From an uncultured Alistipes sp. (GTDB taxonomy: Bacteria; Bacteroidota; Bacteroidia; Bacteroidales; Rikenellaceae), in NCBI GenBank assembly GCA_900544265.1, contig UQUQ01000022.1, positions 1 through 41,688 on the forward strand: DNA of 41,688 nucleotides, in the 5' to 3' direction. The position numbers and the translations under genes were made by a program. Positions 8,138 through 16,998 of this stretch are shown here, piece by piece. Numbering within the stretch: position 1 is the first letter of the stretch; the number at the start of each line of letters is the position of its first letter. Below the pieces are notes generated by a model. It searched no databases and was not told the DNA's origin. It saw nothing but the letters and a program-made list of their open reading frames with translations.

Positions 8138-9134
8138 AATCGTCATACTCAACTGGAACGGAGTCGGCCACCTGCGCCGCTACCTGCCGAGCGTCGTACA
8201 GGCGGCGCCGTCGGGCGTGGAGGTCGTCGTTGCCGACAACGGCTCGACGGACGACTCGCTGGCGGTGCTTGCCGCCGAATTTCCGACGGTGCGCGTCGTG
8301 CGGCTGGACCGCAACTACGGCTTCGCCGGGGGCTACAACCGGGCGCTGGCGCAGATCAAAGCGGACTATTATGTGCTGCTCAACTCCGATGTCGAGACCC
8401 CCGCGGGGTGGCTCGGACCGCTGCTCGATACGCTGGAGCGCCATCCCGACGTCGCGGCCGTCGCCCCGACGCTTATCTCGTGGGTGGACCGCAGCCGCTT
8501 TGAGTATGCCGGTGCGGCAGGGGGCTACATCGACTTTCTGGGTTACCCCTTCTGCCGGGGGCGCATCCTGCGCACGGTGGAGGAGGACCGGGGGCAGTAC
8601 GACGATGCACGCGACCTGTTCTGGGTAAGCGGCGCGGCCTTCTGCTGCCGGGCCGACGTCTTCCATGCGCTGGGGGGCTTCGACGACGACTTCTTTGCCC
8701 ACATGGAGGAGATCGACCTCTGCTGGCGCATGCAGCTGGCGGGCTACCGCGTGCGGATTGTGCCTCAAAGCCGGGTCTACCACCTCGGCGGCGGCACGCT
8801 TCAGACCGACAGCCCCTCCAAGGTCTTCTACAACCACCGCAACAACCTGGCGATGCTCTTCAAGTGCTCGTCTCCAGGGCAGCGGGTACTGGTGGCCCTC
8901 CTGCGTCCGGCGCTGGACCTTTTGGCGGCGCTGTCGTACCTCGCGCAGGGGCGTGCCGACAACTTCCGGGCCGTCTTCCGGGCGTGGCGCGACTTTCTGC
9001 GCTGGCACGGGGCGCTCTCCCGCAAGCGGCGGGCGATCCGCGGGGCCCGCAAGTCCGAATCCCGGTATATCTACCGCGGCTCGATCCTCCTGCGCTACCT
9101 GCTGGGCCGGCGGGTGTTCGGCAAGCTGATGTGA
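8124..9134 (+). CDS. Family-2 glycosyltransferase (GT-A fold)
   Basis: A 336-residue inverting glycosyltransferase of family GT2, probably adding sugars to a surface polysaccharide, lipid carrier or protein glycan at the inner membrane. The N-terminus VAKIVILNWNGVGHLRRYLP and VVVADNGSTDDS are the nucleotide-sugar binding core; LNSDVETP contains the DxD-type metal site (D89 region); FFAHMEEIDLCWRMQLAGY is the ED motif with the catalytic base, typical of rhamnosyltransferase/WbbL-like members. A hydrophobic C-terminal region (about 245-275) may anchor it to the membrane. The substrate cannot be told from sequence. It is the last gene of the 3222-9134 run, overlaps the acyltransferase gene by 14 bases, and is followed by a strong terminator. 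Confidence 0.92.
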   Translation: MSVAKIVILNWNGVGHLRRYLPSVVQAAPSGVEVVVADNGSTDDSLAVLAAEFPTVRVVRLDRNYGFAGGYNRALAQIKADYYVLLNSDVETPAGWLGPLLDTLERHPDVAAVAPTLISWVDRSRFEYAGAAGGYIDFLGYPFCRGRILRTVEEDRGQYDDARDLFWVSGAAFCCRADVFHALGGFDDDFFAHMEEIDLCWRMQLAGYRVRIVPQSRVYHLGGGTLQTDSPSKVFYNHRNNLAMLFKCSSPGQRVLVALLRPALDLLAALSYLAQGRADNFRAVFRAWRDFLRWHGALSRKRRAIRGARKSESRYIYRGSILLRYLLGRRVFGKLM

Positions 9135-9196
9135 TTTCCGGCTGCGGCGGTTTTTGCAGGAAAGGAACCCGACGTGCCGACAAGTAGAACAAGAAA

Positions 9197-9232
9197 GAGA
9201 GGAGTGCAGCTGCCTGCACTCCTCTCCTTTTT
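9197..9232 (+). terminator. Intrinsic terminator between convergent genes
   Basis: A perfect 13-bp stem (9197-9209 with 9214-9226, loop CTGC) is followed by CTTTTT on the plus strand. On the minus strand the stem is followed by TTTCTT, so it can also serve the membrane-protein gene ending at 9249. Confidence 0.9.
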
Positions 9233-9248
9233 CATTGCTGCCGGCGTG

Positions 9249-9830
9249 TCACCATCCGGCGATCCAGGCCGTGCACCAGCCGCCGAGGACCTCGGCAAGC
9301 ACGTAGCAGACGATGTAGCTGACAACGGCCTTCCATCCCTTGAGGTTGGCGGCAACGGCATATCCCCGGTAGCTCCAGGCGTAGAACCAGACGAGGAAGA
9401 CCAGCGCGGCCAGACCGAAGCAGAGCAGGCCGACCGGGGGATTGGCTGCAAGTTCCAGCGGCGTGGTTTCGGTCAGTTGCAGCGCGGCATTCCGCAGCGG
9501 CGGCAGAGCCCCGACGAGCAGGATCGGGAGCAGGGCGAGGCGTGCGAGCAACTGGTTGCCGTAGAGGTCGACCGCCCGGATGCGGGATTTCGACAGCAGG
9601 CGGGCCGCGATGTAGAGCAGCGTGGCGAGCACGAGCCAGGCGGCGAGAATCTGGCAAAGCGCCTGCAGGAAGGTGAGGTCGGCGTATCCCGACGAGACGA
9701 CGCCGCGCGTGGTCTGCCCGCCGAGACGGTTGATTGCCGCCATGACGATCCATCCGACGGCTCCGGCAGCGAGGGTCTTCTCTCCGGACCAGTAGTTGAA
9801 CGGGTCAGCGATTTTTCTGATACTTTTCAT
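9249..9830 (-). CDS. Small polytopic membrane protein (unknown, Yip1-like topology)
   Basis: A 193-residue protein, almost wholly hydrophobic, with about five membrane segments (roughly 18-37, 55-78, 92-112, 130-158 and 166-190). The N-terminal MKSIRKIADPFNYWSGEKTL resembles the entry of Yip1-type bacterial membrane proteins, but I cannot assign a family with certainty. No catalytic residues are evident. Its start lies inside the DUF2089 gene (26-bp overlap), so the two are translated together. This pairing of a small cytoplasmic regulator with a polytopic membrane protein suggests that the regulator controls or senses the membrane component. Function unknown. Confidence 0.75.
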   Translation of the reverse strand: MKSIRKIADPFNYWSGEKTLAAGAVGWIVMAAINRLGGQTTRGVVSSGYADLTFLQALCQILAAWLVLATLLYIAARLLSKSRIRAVDLYGNQLLARLALLPILLVGALPPLRNAALQLTETTPLELAANPPVGLLCFGLAALVFLVWFYAWSYRGYAVAANLKGWKAVVSYIVCYVLAEVLGGWCTAWIAGW

Positions 9831-10113
9831 GTTGCAGCGTATTGAGGTGTTCGATGATTTCGTCGAGCCGGTTGCGGACGGTGGGGTAGCTCAATCCCTG
9901 TCGCGAAGCCATCTCCTTGAGCGAGCCGCTGCACGCCACGAAATCGAGGATAAATTGTTGTTCTCCTGCCGTCAGCAGCAGAAAAACCGGAAGCGGAAAC
10001 GCCCCTTCGATCCGCGTTTCGCACTCCGCACAGGCGAGTGTCTGCACGTGGAGGGCCCCTCCGCACGCAGGGCAGGAGGTTGGAAGACGTTTTACGGCTG
10101 TTTTGCGGTCCAT
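9805..10113 (-). CDS. DUF2089 family zinc-ribbon/HTH regulator
   Basis: A 102-residue putative transcriptional regulator. Residues about 14-33 form a zinc ribbon with two cysteine pairs (CPAC and CAEC). The C-terminal half, from LTAGEQQFILDFVACSGSLK to YPTVRNRLDEIIEHL, is a helix-turn-helix similar to sigma-70 region 4, the arrangement typical of DUF2089. It is cytoplasmic and probably DNA-binding. Its 3' end overlaps the membrane-protein gene by 26 bp. Upstream on the minus strand is a promoter-like pair (TTG, 20 bp, TAACTTTA). Many DUF2089 genes sit beside membrane-protein genes; autoregulation is plausible but not shown. Confidence 0.85.
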   Translation of the reverse strand: MDRKTAVKRLPTSCPACGGALHVQTLACAECETRIEGAFPLPVFLLLTAGEQQFILDFVACSGSLKEMASRQGLSYPTVRNRLDEIIEHLNTLQHEKYQKNR

Positions 10114-10134
10114 GGGATAGCGTGTTTTGTTGCA

Positions 10135-10166
10135 TAAAGTTAAATCTATTTTTAATAATATGCAAT
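10135..10166 (-). promoter_or_regulatory. Promoter of the DUF2089 operon
   Basis: On the minus strand ATTG (10163-10166 on plus as CAAT) is followed after 20 bp by TAACTTTA (plus strand 10135-10142), one base from the TAnnTTTG consensus. The surrounding DNA is markedly AT-rich compared with the window. Confidence 0.55.
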
Positions 10167-10422
10167 AAATGTTTAATTTATTTTAACTATGTGTTTTGGA
10201 TTTATCTGTTTTCATGCGAGGAGTCTCCGTCGACGGAATGGCCCTTGCCGGAGTTCCCCGTACAGGATGCATTGGCCGTGCCGCGGCGAATATCCGGCTG
10301 TTGCGGGATGACTGCTTGCCGGTCTCTGCCCGTTTTTTGTGGGGTGCGGTTACCGGATCGGTGGAAAATCGTATCTTTATTTCGCACGAACCATTCGCGT
10401 GACCCCGATGGCAAGAAACCAA

Positions 10423-10460
10423 GAAACGGGCGGAGATTCGCAGGAATCTCCGCCCGTTTC
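10423..10460 (-). terminator. glnS terminator
   Basis: A perfect 17-bp stem, GAAACGGGCGGAGATTC (10423-10439) with its complement at 10444-10460 and loop GCAG, lies 24 bp past the glnS stop. On the minus strand the stem ends in CGTTTCTT. Confidence 0.85.
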
Positions 10461-10483
10461 GTCTTGAGCCCGTGGGTTCGGGG

Positions 10484-12160
<1,677 letters not shown>

Positions 12161-12188
12161 ATTTCCTGTGTGCGTTTTTTGTTATCCG

Positions 12189-13304
12189 TTATCTGATCCC
12201 GGGGCGGTGACGGGGACCGCCGCGGTGGAATACCTTGTCAATCGCCACGGAGAGCTGGACGACCTGCTGCGTGCCGAGTCCTGTGCCGTCGTAGTGGAAG
12301 ACCATGCCGGCCTCGACCTGAAGCGTGTCGTGGAAGAAGCGGCGGTCGAAGCCCACCCACGTGCGGTTGTAGATGTGCTTGGTCGTGGCGTAGAAGCTCT
12401 CGCCGGCATAGAGTCCGTCGGCGCCGTAGGTGAGCCCCAGCGTGGGGTTGGCCACCAGGTTGCGCAGCGGCTGCAGATTCTCGCCCAGGTAGAGGTTGTT
12501 CTCGACCTTCAGTCCCCACCAGGTGGTCAGGACCACGTCCAGCTGTCCGCCCCACGGCTTTTTCCACTCGTGGTCGACGCTCCGGGCGCGCTGCGGCGCG
12601 AAGAGCGCCCCGGCGCGGATGTCGAGCCCGATCCGTTCACCCCGCTCCCAGCCCACATAGGGATTCAGCAGGAGGTTGTCCGTGACATTCTCGTTGAGCT
12701 TCGAGCCGGCGAAGTGGAACATCGAGAAGGCGTAGCCGACGTAGAAGCCCGGCAGCGTCGTGTAGCGTCCGGCCGAGAGGATGCGGAACATCTCGCGCGA
12801 CTGCTCGGAGTACATCCCCTCCCAGTCGATGGCCAGCTCGATGTAGGTCTTGTCACGCCAGCTGACGTAACGCCCGAGGAAGCCCGCCATGCGGTTGTGG
12901 TAGAAGGCCGTCGAGTCGCTGAAGAAGGCGCGCGAATAGTCGCCCATGAGCTCTTTGCGGTTGAAGATGCCCGCGTTGGCCTGCACCGCGGCGGTGCGGA
13001 ACTGGTAGTACATCAGCGGCTTGATGTCGGTCAGAAAGCGGTCGCCCTGGGCATTGTACTGCCCGAAGTGCTGGAGCATCTCGACGCCGAAGACCAGCCG
13101 GTTCTTGCGCTCCCACTCGATGCCGACGTAGGGTGTCAGGCGGGCGCTGAACAGGGTCTGCGATTCGTTGAAGTCGTTGTTGGCGTATTCCCGGTTGTCG
13201 AAGCGTGTGTCGAAGTCGGCGCCTGCGAGCACCTCCTGCGCCCGGGCTGCACCGACCGTGGCGACGAGCAGTACTGCGGAGAGGATGACCTTTCTGAAAG
13301 ACAT
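12189..13304 (-). CDS. Outer-membrane beta-barrel protein of unknown role
   Basis: A 371-residue exported protein. A signal peptide (MSFRKVILSAVLLVATVGAA, cleavage likely after ARA) is followed by alternating hydrophobic and polar strands rich in aromatic residues, with many Tyr/Phe/Trp-flanked segments such as LTPYVGIEWERKNRLVFGVE and GFYVGYAFSMFHFAG. This fits a monomeric beta-barrel of roughly 14-16 strands. The protein ends in a basic tail (RGGPRHRPGIR) rather than the usual terminal aromatic residue, so the extreme C-terminus may not be part of the barrel. I do not recognise a named family. A -7 box TATTTTTG lies 20 bp upstream, and the gene is divergent from the TrmH-type gene and upstream of glnS. 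Confidence 0.75.
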   Translation of the reverse strand: MSFRKVILSAVLLVATVGAARAQEVLAGADFDTRFDNREYANNDFNESQTLFSARLTPYVGIEWERKNRLVFGVEMLQHFGQYNAQGDRFLTDIKPLMYYQFRTAAVQANAGIFNRKELMGDYSRAFFSDSTAFYHNRMAGFLGRYVSWRDKTYIELAIDWEGMYSEQSREMFRILSAGRYTTLPGFYVGYAFSMFHFAGSKLNENVTDNLLLNPYVGWERGERIGLDIRAGALFAPQRARSVDHEWKKPWGGQLDVVLTTWWGLKVENNLYLGENLQPLRNLVANPTLGLTYGADGLYAGESFYATTKHIYNRTWVGFDRRFFHDTLQVEAGMVFHYDGTGLGTQQVVQLSVAIDKVFHRGGPRHRPGIR

Positions 13305-13323
13305 AAGTGTATGATTGAACCCC

Positions 13324-13331
13324 CAAAAATA
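13324..13331 (-). promoter_or_regulatory. -7 box (TATTTTTG) for the outer-membrane protein gene
   Basis: CAAAAATA on the plus strand reads TATTTTTG on the minus strand, an exact TAnnTTTG match about 20 bp before the ATG at 13304. No clear TTTG -33 element is at the usual distance. Confidence 0.55.
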
Positions 13332-13352
13332 GGTAAAAATTTTTTATTTGAC

Positions 13353-13360
13353 TACTTTTG
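13353..13360 (+). promoter_or_regulatory. -7 box (TACTTTTG) for the TrmH-type gene
   Basis: TACTTTTG matches TAnnTTTG 28 bp before the ATG at 13389. It lies back to back with the minus-strand box at 13324-13331, forming a compact divergent promoter. Confidence 0.55.
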
Positions 13361-13388
13361 CACCCGAAAACAACCGATCGTGAGCACC

Positions 13389-13928
13389 ATGCGCAAAATC
13401 ACTAATGCAGAGTTGGGCCGTCCGTCGGCCGAGGAGTTCGCCGCGATGGCCAAGATGCCCGTTGTGGTCGTGCTCGACAACATTCGTTCGCTGCAGAACG
13501 TCGGGGCCTTCTTCCGCACGTCGGACGCCTTTGCCGTGGAGCGGATCGCCCTGTGCGGCATCACGGCCACACCGCCCAACCGCGACATCCACAAGACGGC
13601 GCTCGGGGCCGAGCTGACGGTGCCGTGGCGCCACTACGCCGCGACGGAGGAGTGCCTCGCGGAGCTGAAGGCGGAAGGGTATTCGCTCTGGGCCGTGGAG
13701 CAGGTCGAGGGGGCCGTGCGGCTCGGCGACTTCCGCCCCGAGGCGGGGGTGCGCTATGCGCTGGTCTTCGGCAACGAGGTGCTGGGCGTGGGGCAGCAGG
13801 CCGTGGACCTCTGCGACGGGGCCATCGAGATTCCGCAGGCCGGGACGAAGCACTCGATCAACGTCTCGGTGTCGGGCGGCGTCGTGCTGTGGCACTTCTT
13901 CGACCGGCTGTGGCCGCTGAAAGGGTAG
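13389..13928 (+). CDS. TrmH-type (SPOUT) RNA 2'-O-methyltransferase
   Basis: A 179-residue SPOUT-superfamily methyltransferase acting on tRNA or rRNA ribose. The signature order is present: VVVLDNIRSLQNVGAFFRTS (motif 1, with N and R that bind RNA and drive catalysis), YALVFGNEVLGVG (motif 2) and IEIPQAGTKHSINVSVSGGV (motif 3, the knotted SAM-binding loop). The protein is a single catalytic domain without an N-terminal substrate-binding extension, so the exact target (tRNA-Gm18 or an rRNA position) cannot be named. The frame continues upstream through the divergent gene, but the ATG at 13389 follows the promoter and starts the fold. Confidence 0.93.
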   Translation: MRKITNAELGRPSAEEFAAMAKMPVVVVLDNIRSLQNVGAFFRTSDAFAVERIALCGITATPPNRDIHKTALGAELTVPWRHYAATEECLAELKAEGYSLWAVEQVEGAVRLGDFRPEAGVRYALVFGNEVLGVGQQAVDLCDGAIEIPQAGTKHSINVSVSGGVVLWHFFDRLWPLKG

Positions 13929-14016
13929 CGAGGTTCGCGCTGCGGCACGTCCGGGCTGCAACATCCTTCCCCTTCGGGTCGGTGACATCTTTTCAGCCTG
14001 TCGGTACCCCGGCCGT

Positions 14017-14220
14017 GACAAATAAATTTGTCGCGGCGCTCGGTTTGCACTTTACGTCCTCTGCGAGGCCGTTTAGATAGGCTGCACCTCGGCTGGGACA
14101 AATAAATTTGTCGCGGCGCTCGGTTTGCACTTTACGTCCTCTGTGAGGCCGTTTAGATAGGCTGCACCTCGGCCGTGACAAATAAATTTGCCACGGCGCT
14201 CGGTTTGCACTATCTTTGTC
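14017..14220. repeat. 80-bp tandem repeat overlapping the panB promoter
   Basis: Two full units (14017-14096 and 14097-14176) differ at about three of 80 positions, and a third, partial unit begins at 14177. Each unit starts GACAAATAAATTTG. In unit 3 the sequence after CGGTTTGCAC is TATCTTTG, which forms the panB -7 box; in units 1 and 2 the same place reads TTTACGTC, so those copies keep the TTTG -33 element but lack a -7 box. Weaker similarity extends about 15 bp left of unit 1. Confidence 0.9.
14187..14218 (+). promoter_or_regulatory. panB promoter
   Basis: TTTG (14187-14190), a 20-bp spacer and TATCTTTG (14211-14218) match the Bacteroidota sigma-ABfr consensus exactly. Transcription should start near 14224, about 25 bp before the ATG, which also excludes the in-frame TTG at 14216 as the start. 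Confidence 0.88.
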
Positions 14221-14248
14221 CCCGAATCAAAACTTAATACCTGAAGAA

Positions 14249-15064
14249 ATGTCAGTAGAAAGCACCGTCCGTGCGGTCACGACGTACCGCCTGGCGGAAA
14301 TGAAGCAACGCGGCGAGAAGATCGCCATGCTCACCTCTTACGATTATTCGATGGCCCGAATCGTCGATGCCGCCGGTATCGACGTCATCCTCGTCGGCGA
14401 CTCGGCCGCCAACGTCATGGCCGGCTACGAGACGACGCTCCCCATCACGCTCGATATGATGATCTACCACGCCCGTTCGGTCGTTCGGGCCGTCAACCGG
14501 GCGCTTGTGGTCGTCGACCTGCCCTTCGGTACCTACCAGGGCAACTCGAAGGTCGCGCTCGATTCGGCCGTGCGGATCATGAAGGAGACCGAGGCCGACG
14601 CCGTGAAGATGGAGGGCGGCGAGGAGATTCTCGAATCGGTGCAGCGCATTCTCTCGGCCGGGATTCCGGTCATGGGGCACCTCGGCCTGACTCCCCAGTC
14701 GATCCACAAGTTCGGTACCTACAACGTCCGCGCCAAGGAGGCGGCCGAGGCCGAGAAGCTCGTGCGCGACGCCCACCTGCTGAGCGATGCGGGCTGCTTC
14801 GCCATCGTGCTGGAGAAGATTCCCGCGGCGCTGGCCGCCCGGGTGACGAGCGAGGTCTCGGCCCCGACGATCGGCATCGGAGCCGGCGGCGCGTGCGACG
14901 GTCAGGTGCTGGTCGTGCACGACATGCTGGGCATCAACAAGGGCTTCTCGCCCCGGTTCCTGCGCCGCTATGCCGACCTGCATACCATCATGACCGATGC
15001 CGTGGGCCGCTACATCGACGATGTAAAGTCGGGCGATTTCCCCAACGAGAAGGAGCAGTATTGA
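14249..15064 (+). CDS. panB: 3-methyl-2-oxobutanoate hydroxymethyltransferase
   Basis: A 271-residue cytoplasmic enzyme (E. coli PanB has 264) that transfers a hydroxymethyl group from 5,10-methylene-THF to alpha-ketoisovalerate, giving ketopantoate, the first committed step of pantothenate/CoA synthesis. The TIM-barrel signatures are all present: [39 protein letters not shown] (metal-binding Asp), [30 protein letters not shown], and [20 protein letters not shown] with the catalytic Glu, then [20 protein letters not shown]. The start at 14249 follows the promoter. No other pantothenate gene is adjacent, so it is a stand-alone unit with a promoter inside a tandem repeat and a strong terminator. 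Confidence 0.97.
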   Translation: MSVESTVRAVTTYRLAEMKQRGEKIAMLTSYDYSMARIVDAAGIDVILVGDSAANVMAGYETTLPITLDMMIYHARSVVRAVNRALVVVDLPFGTYQGNSKVALDSAVRIMKETEADAVKMEGGEEILESVQRILSAGIPVMGHLGLTPQSIHKFGTYNVRAKEAAEAEKLVRDAHLLSDAGCFAIVLEKIPAALAARVTSEVSAPTIGIGAGGACDGQVLVVHDMLGINKGFSPRFLRRYADLHTIMTDAVGRYIDDVKSGDFPNEKEQY

Positions 15065-15090
15065 TTCCCCGCGCTCCTCGCGACAGTCAA

Positions 15091-15125
15091 CGAGCGGAAT
15101 CCCGCAAGGGATTCCGCTCGTTTCG
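15091..15125 (+). terminator. panB terminator
   Basis: A 13-bp perfect stem (CGAGCGGAATCCC 15091-15103, complement 15108-15120, loop GCAA) followed by TTTCG, 26 bp after the panB stop. Confidence 0.85.
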
Positions 15126-15398
15126 TATTGTGCTGCGGTGCGTGCGGAGTCTTGCTCCGGCTCCGGTCGCCCGATCCCGAGCACCTCGTAGACATCCGGG
15201 TACTCCTCGGCAAACCCTTCGTCGGACTTGCCCGCACGGATATCTTCCGGACAGCGTCTGCCGGCATGTTGCCTCTTTTCGCCTGTGAAGCGGTTGCCGG
15301 GGCGTAGCAATGCCCGGGTCCCGTGTGCTTTCGCTTGTCCGTTTCACCTGTGACCGTTCCGGAATAATCTCCGGAACAACCTCCTTGCCGAAAGAAAG

Positions 15399-15439
15399 AA
15401 AAACGGGGCGGAACCTTTGTACGGTTCCACCCCGTTTTT
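15399..15439 (-). terminator. Terminator of the tlpA-DUF6029-Omp28 operon
   Basis: AAAAACGGGGCGGAACC (15399-15415) pairs with GGTTCCACCCCGTTTTT (15423-15439) with a single internal mismatch. The A/T-rich base makes it usable from both sides; it lies about 50 bp past the stop of the Omp28-like gene. Confidence 0.85.
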
Positions 15440-15489
15440 GTGTATTCCGCGGCAGGTCGGGTTGTGCCCTCCTGACGCAGAGGATGTTG

Positions 15490-16977
15490 TTATTCGTACT
15501 CGAACGAAACGGCCTCCGAGAGCGAGTTCGTCGCAATGGCATTCGTCACCGAGTACGAGGAGCCGTCGAGTGCCGTGACGAAGAACAGCAGGTGGCAGTT
15601 GTCCTTCTTCCACGACGAATCGAGCGTGATGACGAATATGTAGTCGGCCGTGTCGCCCGCATTCAGCTGGCCCATGTCGTGTCCGGCGAAGGTGGTCGAA
15701 CCGTTGTCCCGGGAGTCGGCCTTGCGGACCACGTTGTTGTGGGTGTTGAAGTTGTAGCTGTTGTCCGGCATGCCGTAGTTGGACTGCGTGCCCGAAAGAC
15801 CGTCCTCCAGCACCCAGGCGCCGACGCGGAAACTGCCGTTCACGGCCGCCTTGATCGTCATGCGGGCCACGAGCGTGTTGCCGTCTACGGCCGTGCGGAC
15901 CGCGATGCCGGCCTTGGCAGGCTCGGAAGTCGAAGCGTCGATTGCGTTCTTGAGGTTCGTCACGTTCGTGTTGTAGTTGTAGTTGTAGAGGATCGACTTC
16001 ATGTCGAAGATGACCGTCGGGTAGCTCCTGACGCCGAATGCGCTGTCCAGCGGCTCGTCCGGAGCATACGGATCGCCCGAATAGGTGTGGATGGCACCCA
16101 AAACGGCCCGCGAGCCATACGACTCCTCGGCCAGCACGTCATGCAGCGAGGCGATCATGTAGGGGCAGTAGCCGCAGCCCAGGCCCGTGAACTGCATGAT
16201 CATTGCGCGGTGCTTGAACGAGGTGCTGCCCGGCTGCGGGTCTGCCGGACGCGTCGGGATCGCAAAGTCAACGGCCGTGACGGTTACCGGGTTCTTCAGC
16301 GTGTTCGAGGTCTTGTAGGCGACCCAGAACGAGCGGACTTCGGCCTTCGTGGCCTGGTAGTAGGGGAGTTCGTACTCCTCGCCCGATGCCGAGGTCTTCG
16401 TCACCGTGGGGAGCGTGATCGAGCGGTTCGTGTTGGCATCGTATATGGTGTAGCCCTCCTTGAGCACCTCGCCGTCGTAGCGGATGACGAAGACGGCCTG
16501 GTCCACGCCGGCCTGTACGACCGTTGCCGAGACCGTGGCGGTGAGACCCGTCTGACCGTTGGGCTCGAGGTCGATCACCTCGTCGTTGCCGGCCGAACCC
16601 TCGACGGCGTTGATGCGCAGCGTTCCCGAGGTGTATTCGGCCTCTTCACCCTCCTGCGGGGCCAGATTGGCGTATTTGACGTAGAAGGAGTAGGTTCCCG
16701 GATCGGTCGTCGTGAACTTCATGTCGGGCATCTCGACTACCGTATTGTCGTCGGCATTGTAGAAGGTGACCTCGTCGGCCGTGAGCTTCGTGCCGCGGAA
16801 GCGCACGTCGAAGACGGCGGCATCGACACCGTCGGCCGAGATCGTCGTCGGGGAGACCGTCGCCTTGAATACGGCACCTTCCGGTCCCTCGTTGTCATCG
16901 CCCGATCCCGTGCAGGATACGGATGCAAGGCATACGGCGGCCATCAGCAGCGTTTTGCCAATCAGATGTTTTGTCAT
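15490..16977 (-). CDS. Omp28-like lipoprotein with thioredoxin-type CxxC
   Basis: A 495-residue exported lipoprotein. The signal peptide ends in a lipobox-like ASVSC with Cys22, followed by an acidic stretch (TGSGDDNEGPEG) that in Bacteroidota favours surface export. Residues about 35-235 look like two immunoglobulin-like beta domains (each begins with a TATVS- or KATVSPTTI-type strand). From about 250 the Omp28-related domain starts, with FTGLGCGYCPYMIASLHDVL, a thioredoxin-like helix start with Cys268 and Cys271, and AFGVRSYPTVIFDMKS, the cis-Pro loop. Omp28 of Porphyromonas gingivalis is the named relative. It is the last gene of an operon with a TlpA-like protein and a DUF6029 protein (21-bp gap), so it probably takes part in thiol/disulfide exchange at the cell surface or in the outer membrane. 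The partner proteins are not known. Confidence 0.88.
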   Translation of the reverse strand: MTKHLIGKTLLMAAVCLASVSCTGSGDDNEGPEGAVFKATVSPTTISADGVDAAVFDVRFRGTKLTADEVTFYNADDNTVVEMPDMKFTTTDPGTYSFYVKYANLAPQEGEEAEYTSGTLRINAVEGSAGNDEVIDLEPNGQTGLTATVSATVVQAGVDQAVFVIRYDGEVLKEGYTIYDANTNRSITLPTVTKTSASGEEYELPYYQATKAEVRSFWVAYKTSNTLKNPVTVTAVDFAIPTRPADPQPGSTSFKHRAMIMQFTGLGCGYCPYMIASLHDVLAEESYGSRAVLGAIHTYSGDPYAPDEPLDSAFGVRSYPTVIFDMKSILYNYNYNTNVTNLKNAIDASTSEPAKAGIAVRTAVDGNTLVARMTIKAAVNGSFRVGAWVLEDGLSGTQSNYGMPDNSYNFNTHNNVVRKADSRDNGSTTFAGHDMGQLNAGDTADYIFVITLDSSWKKDNCHLLFFVTALDGSSYSVTNAIATNSLSEAVSFEYE

Positions 16978-16998
16978 GGATTTGTGATTTAGATGTGT

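Larger units (their letters stand above)
10114..10483. other. Intergenic region between the DUF2089 gene and glnS
   Basis: This 370-bp stretch holds the AT-rich promoter of the DUF2089 operon at its left and the glnS terminator at its right. Short frames in the middle have no recognisable similarity, start signal or conserved motif, and I do not call a gene. Confidence 0.6.
13929..14248. other. Intergenic region upstream of panB
   Basis: This 320-bp gap is mostly occupied by the 80-bp tandem repeat at 14017-14220 and the panB promoter. The first 75 bp hold nothing I recognise. Confidence 0.7.
15065..15489. other. Intergenic region between panB and the Omp28-like gene
   Basis: This 425-bp convergent gap contains the panB terminator at its left and the Omp28-operon terminator at its right. 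The 270 bp between them contain only weak frames, one of which on the minus strand reads acidic and protein-like over about 30 codons, but no convincing gene. Confidence 0.6.

Noticed and set aside
13754..14181. Two minus-strand frames sharing an Arg/Lys-rich repeated start
   Set aside because: Their similarity comes only from the 80-bp DNA repeat upstream of panB; there is no promoter or protein-like composition.
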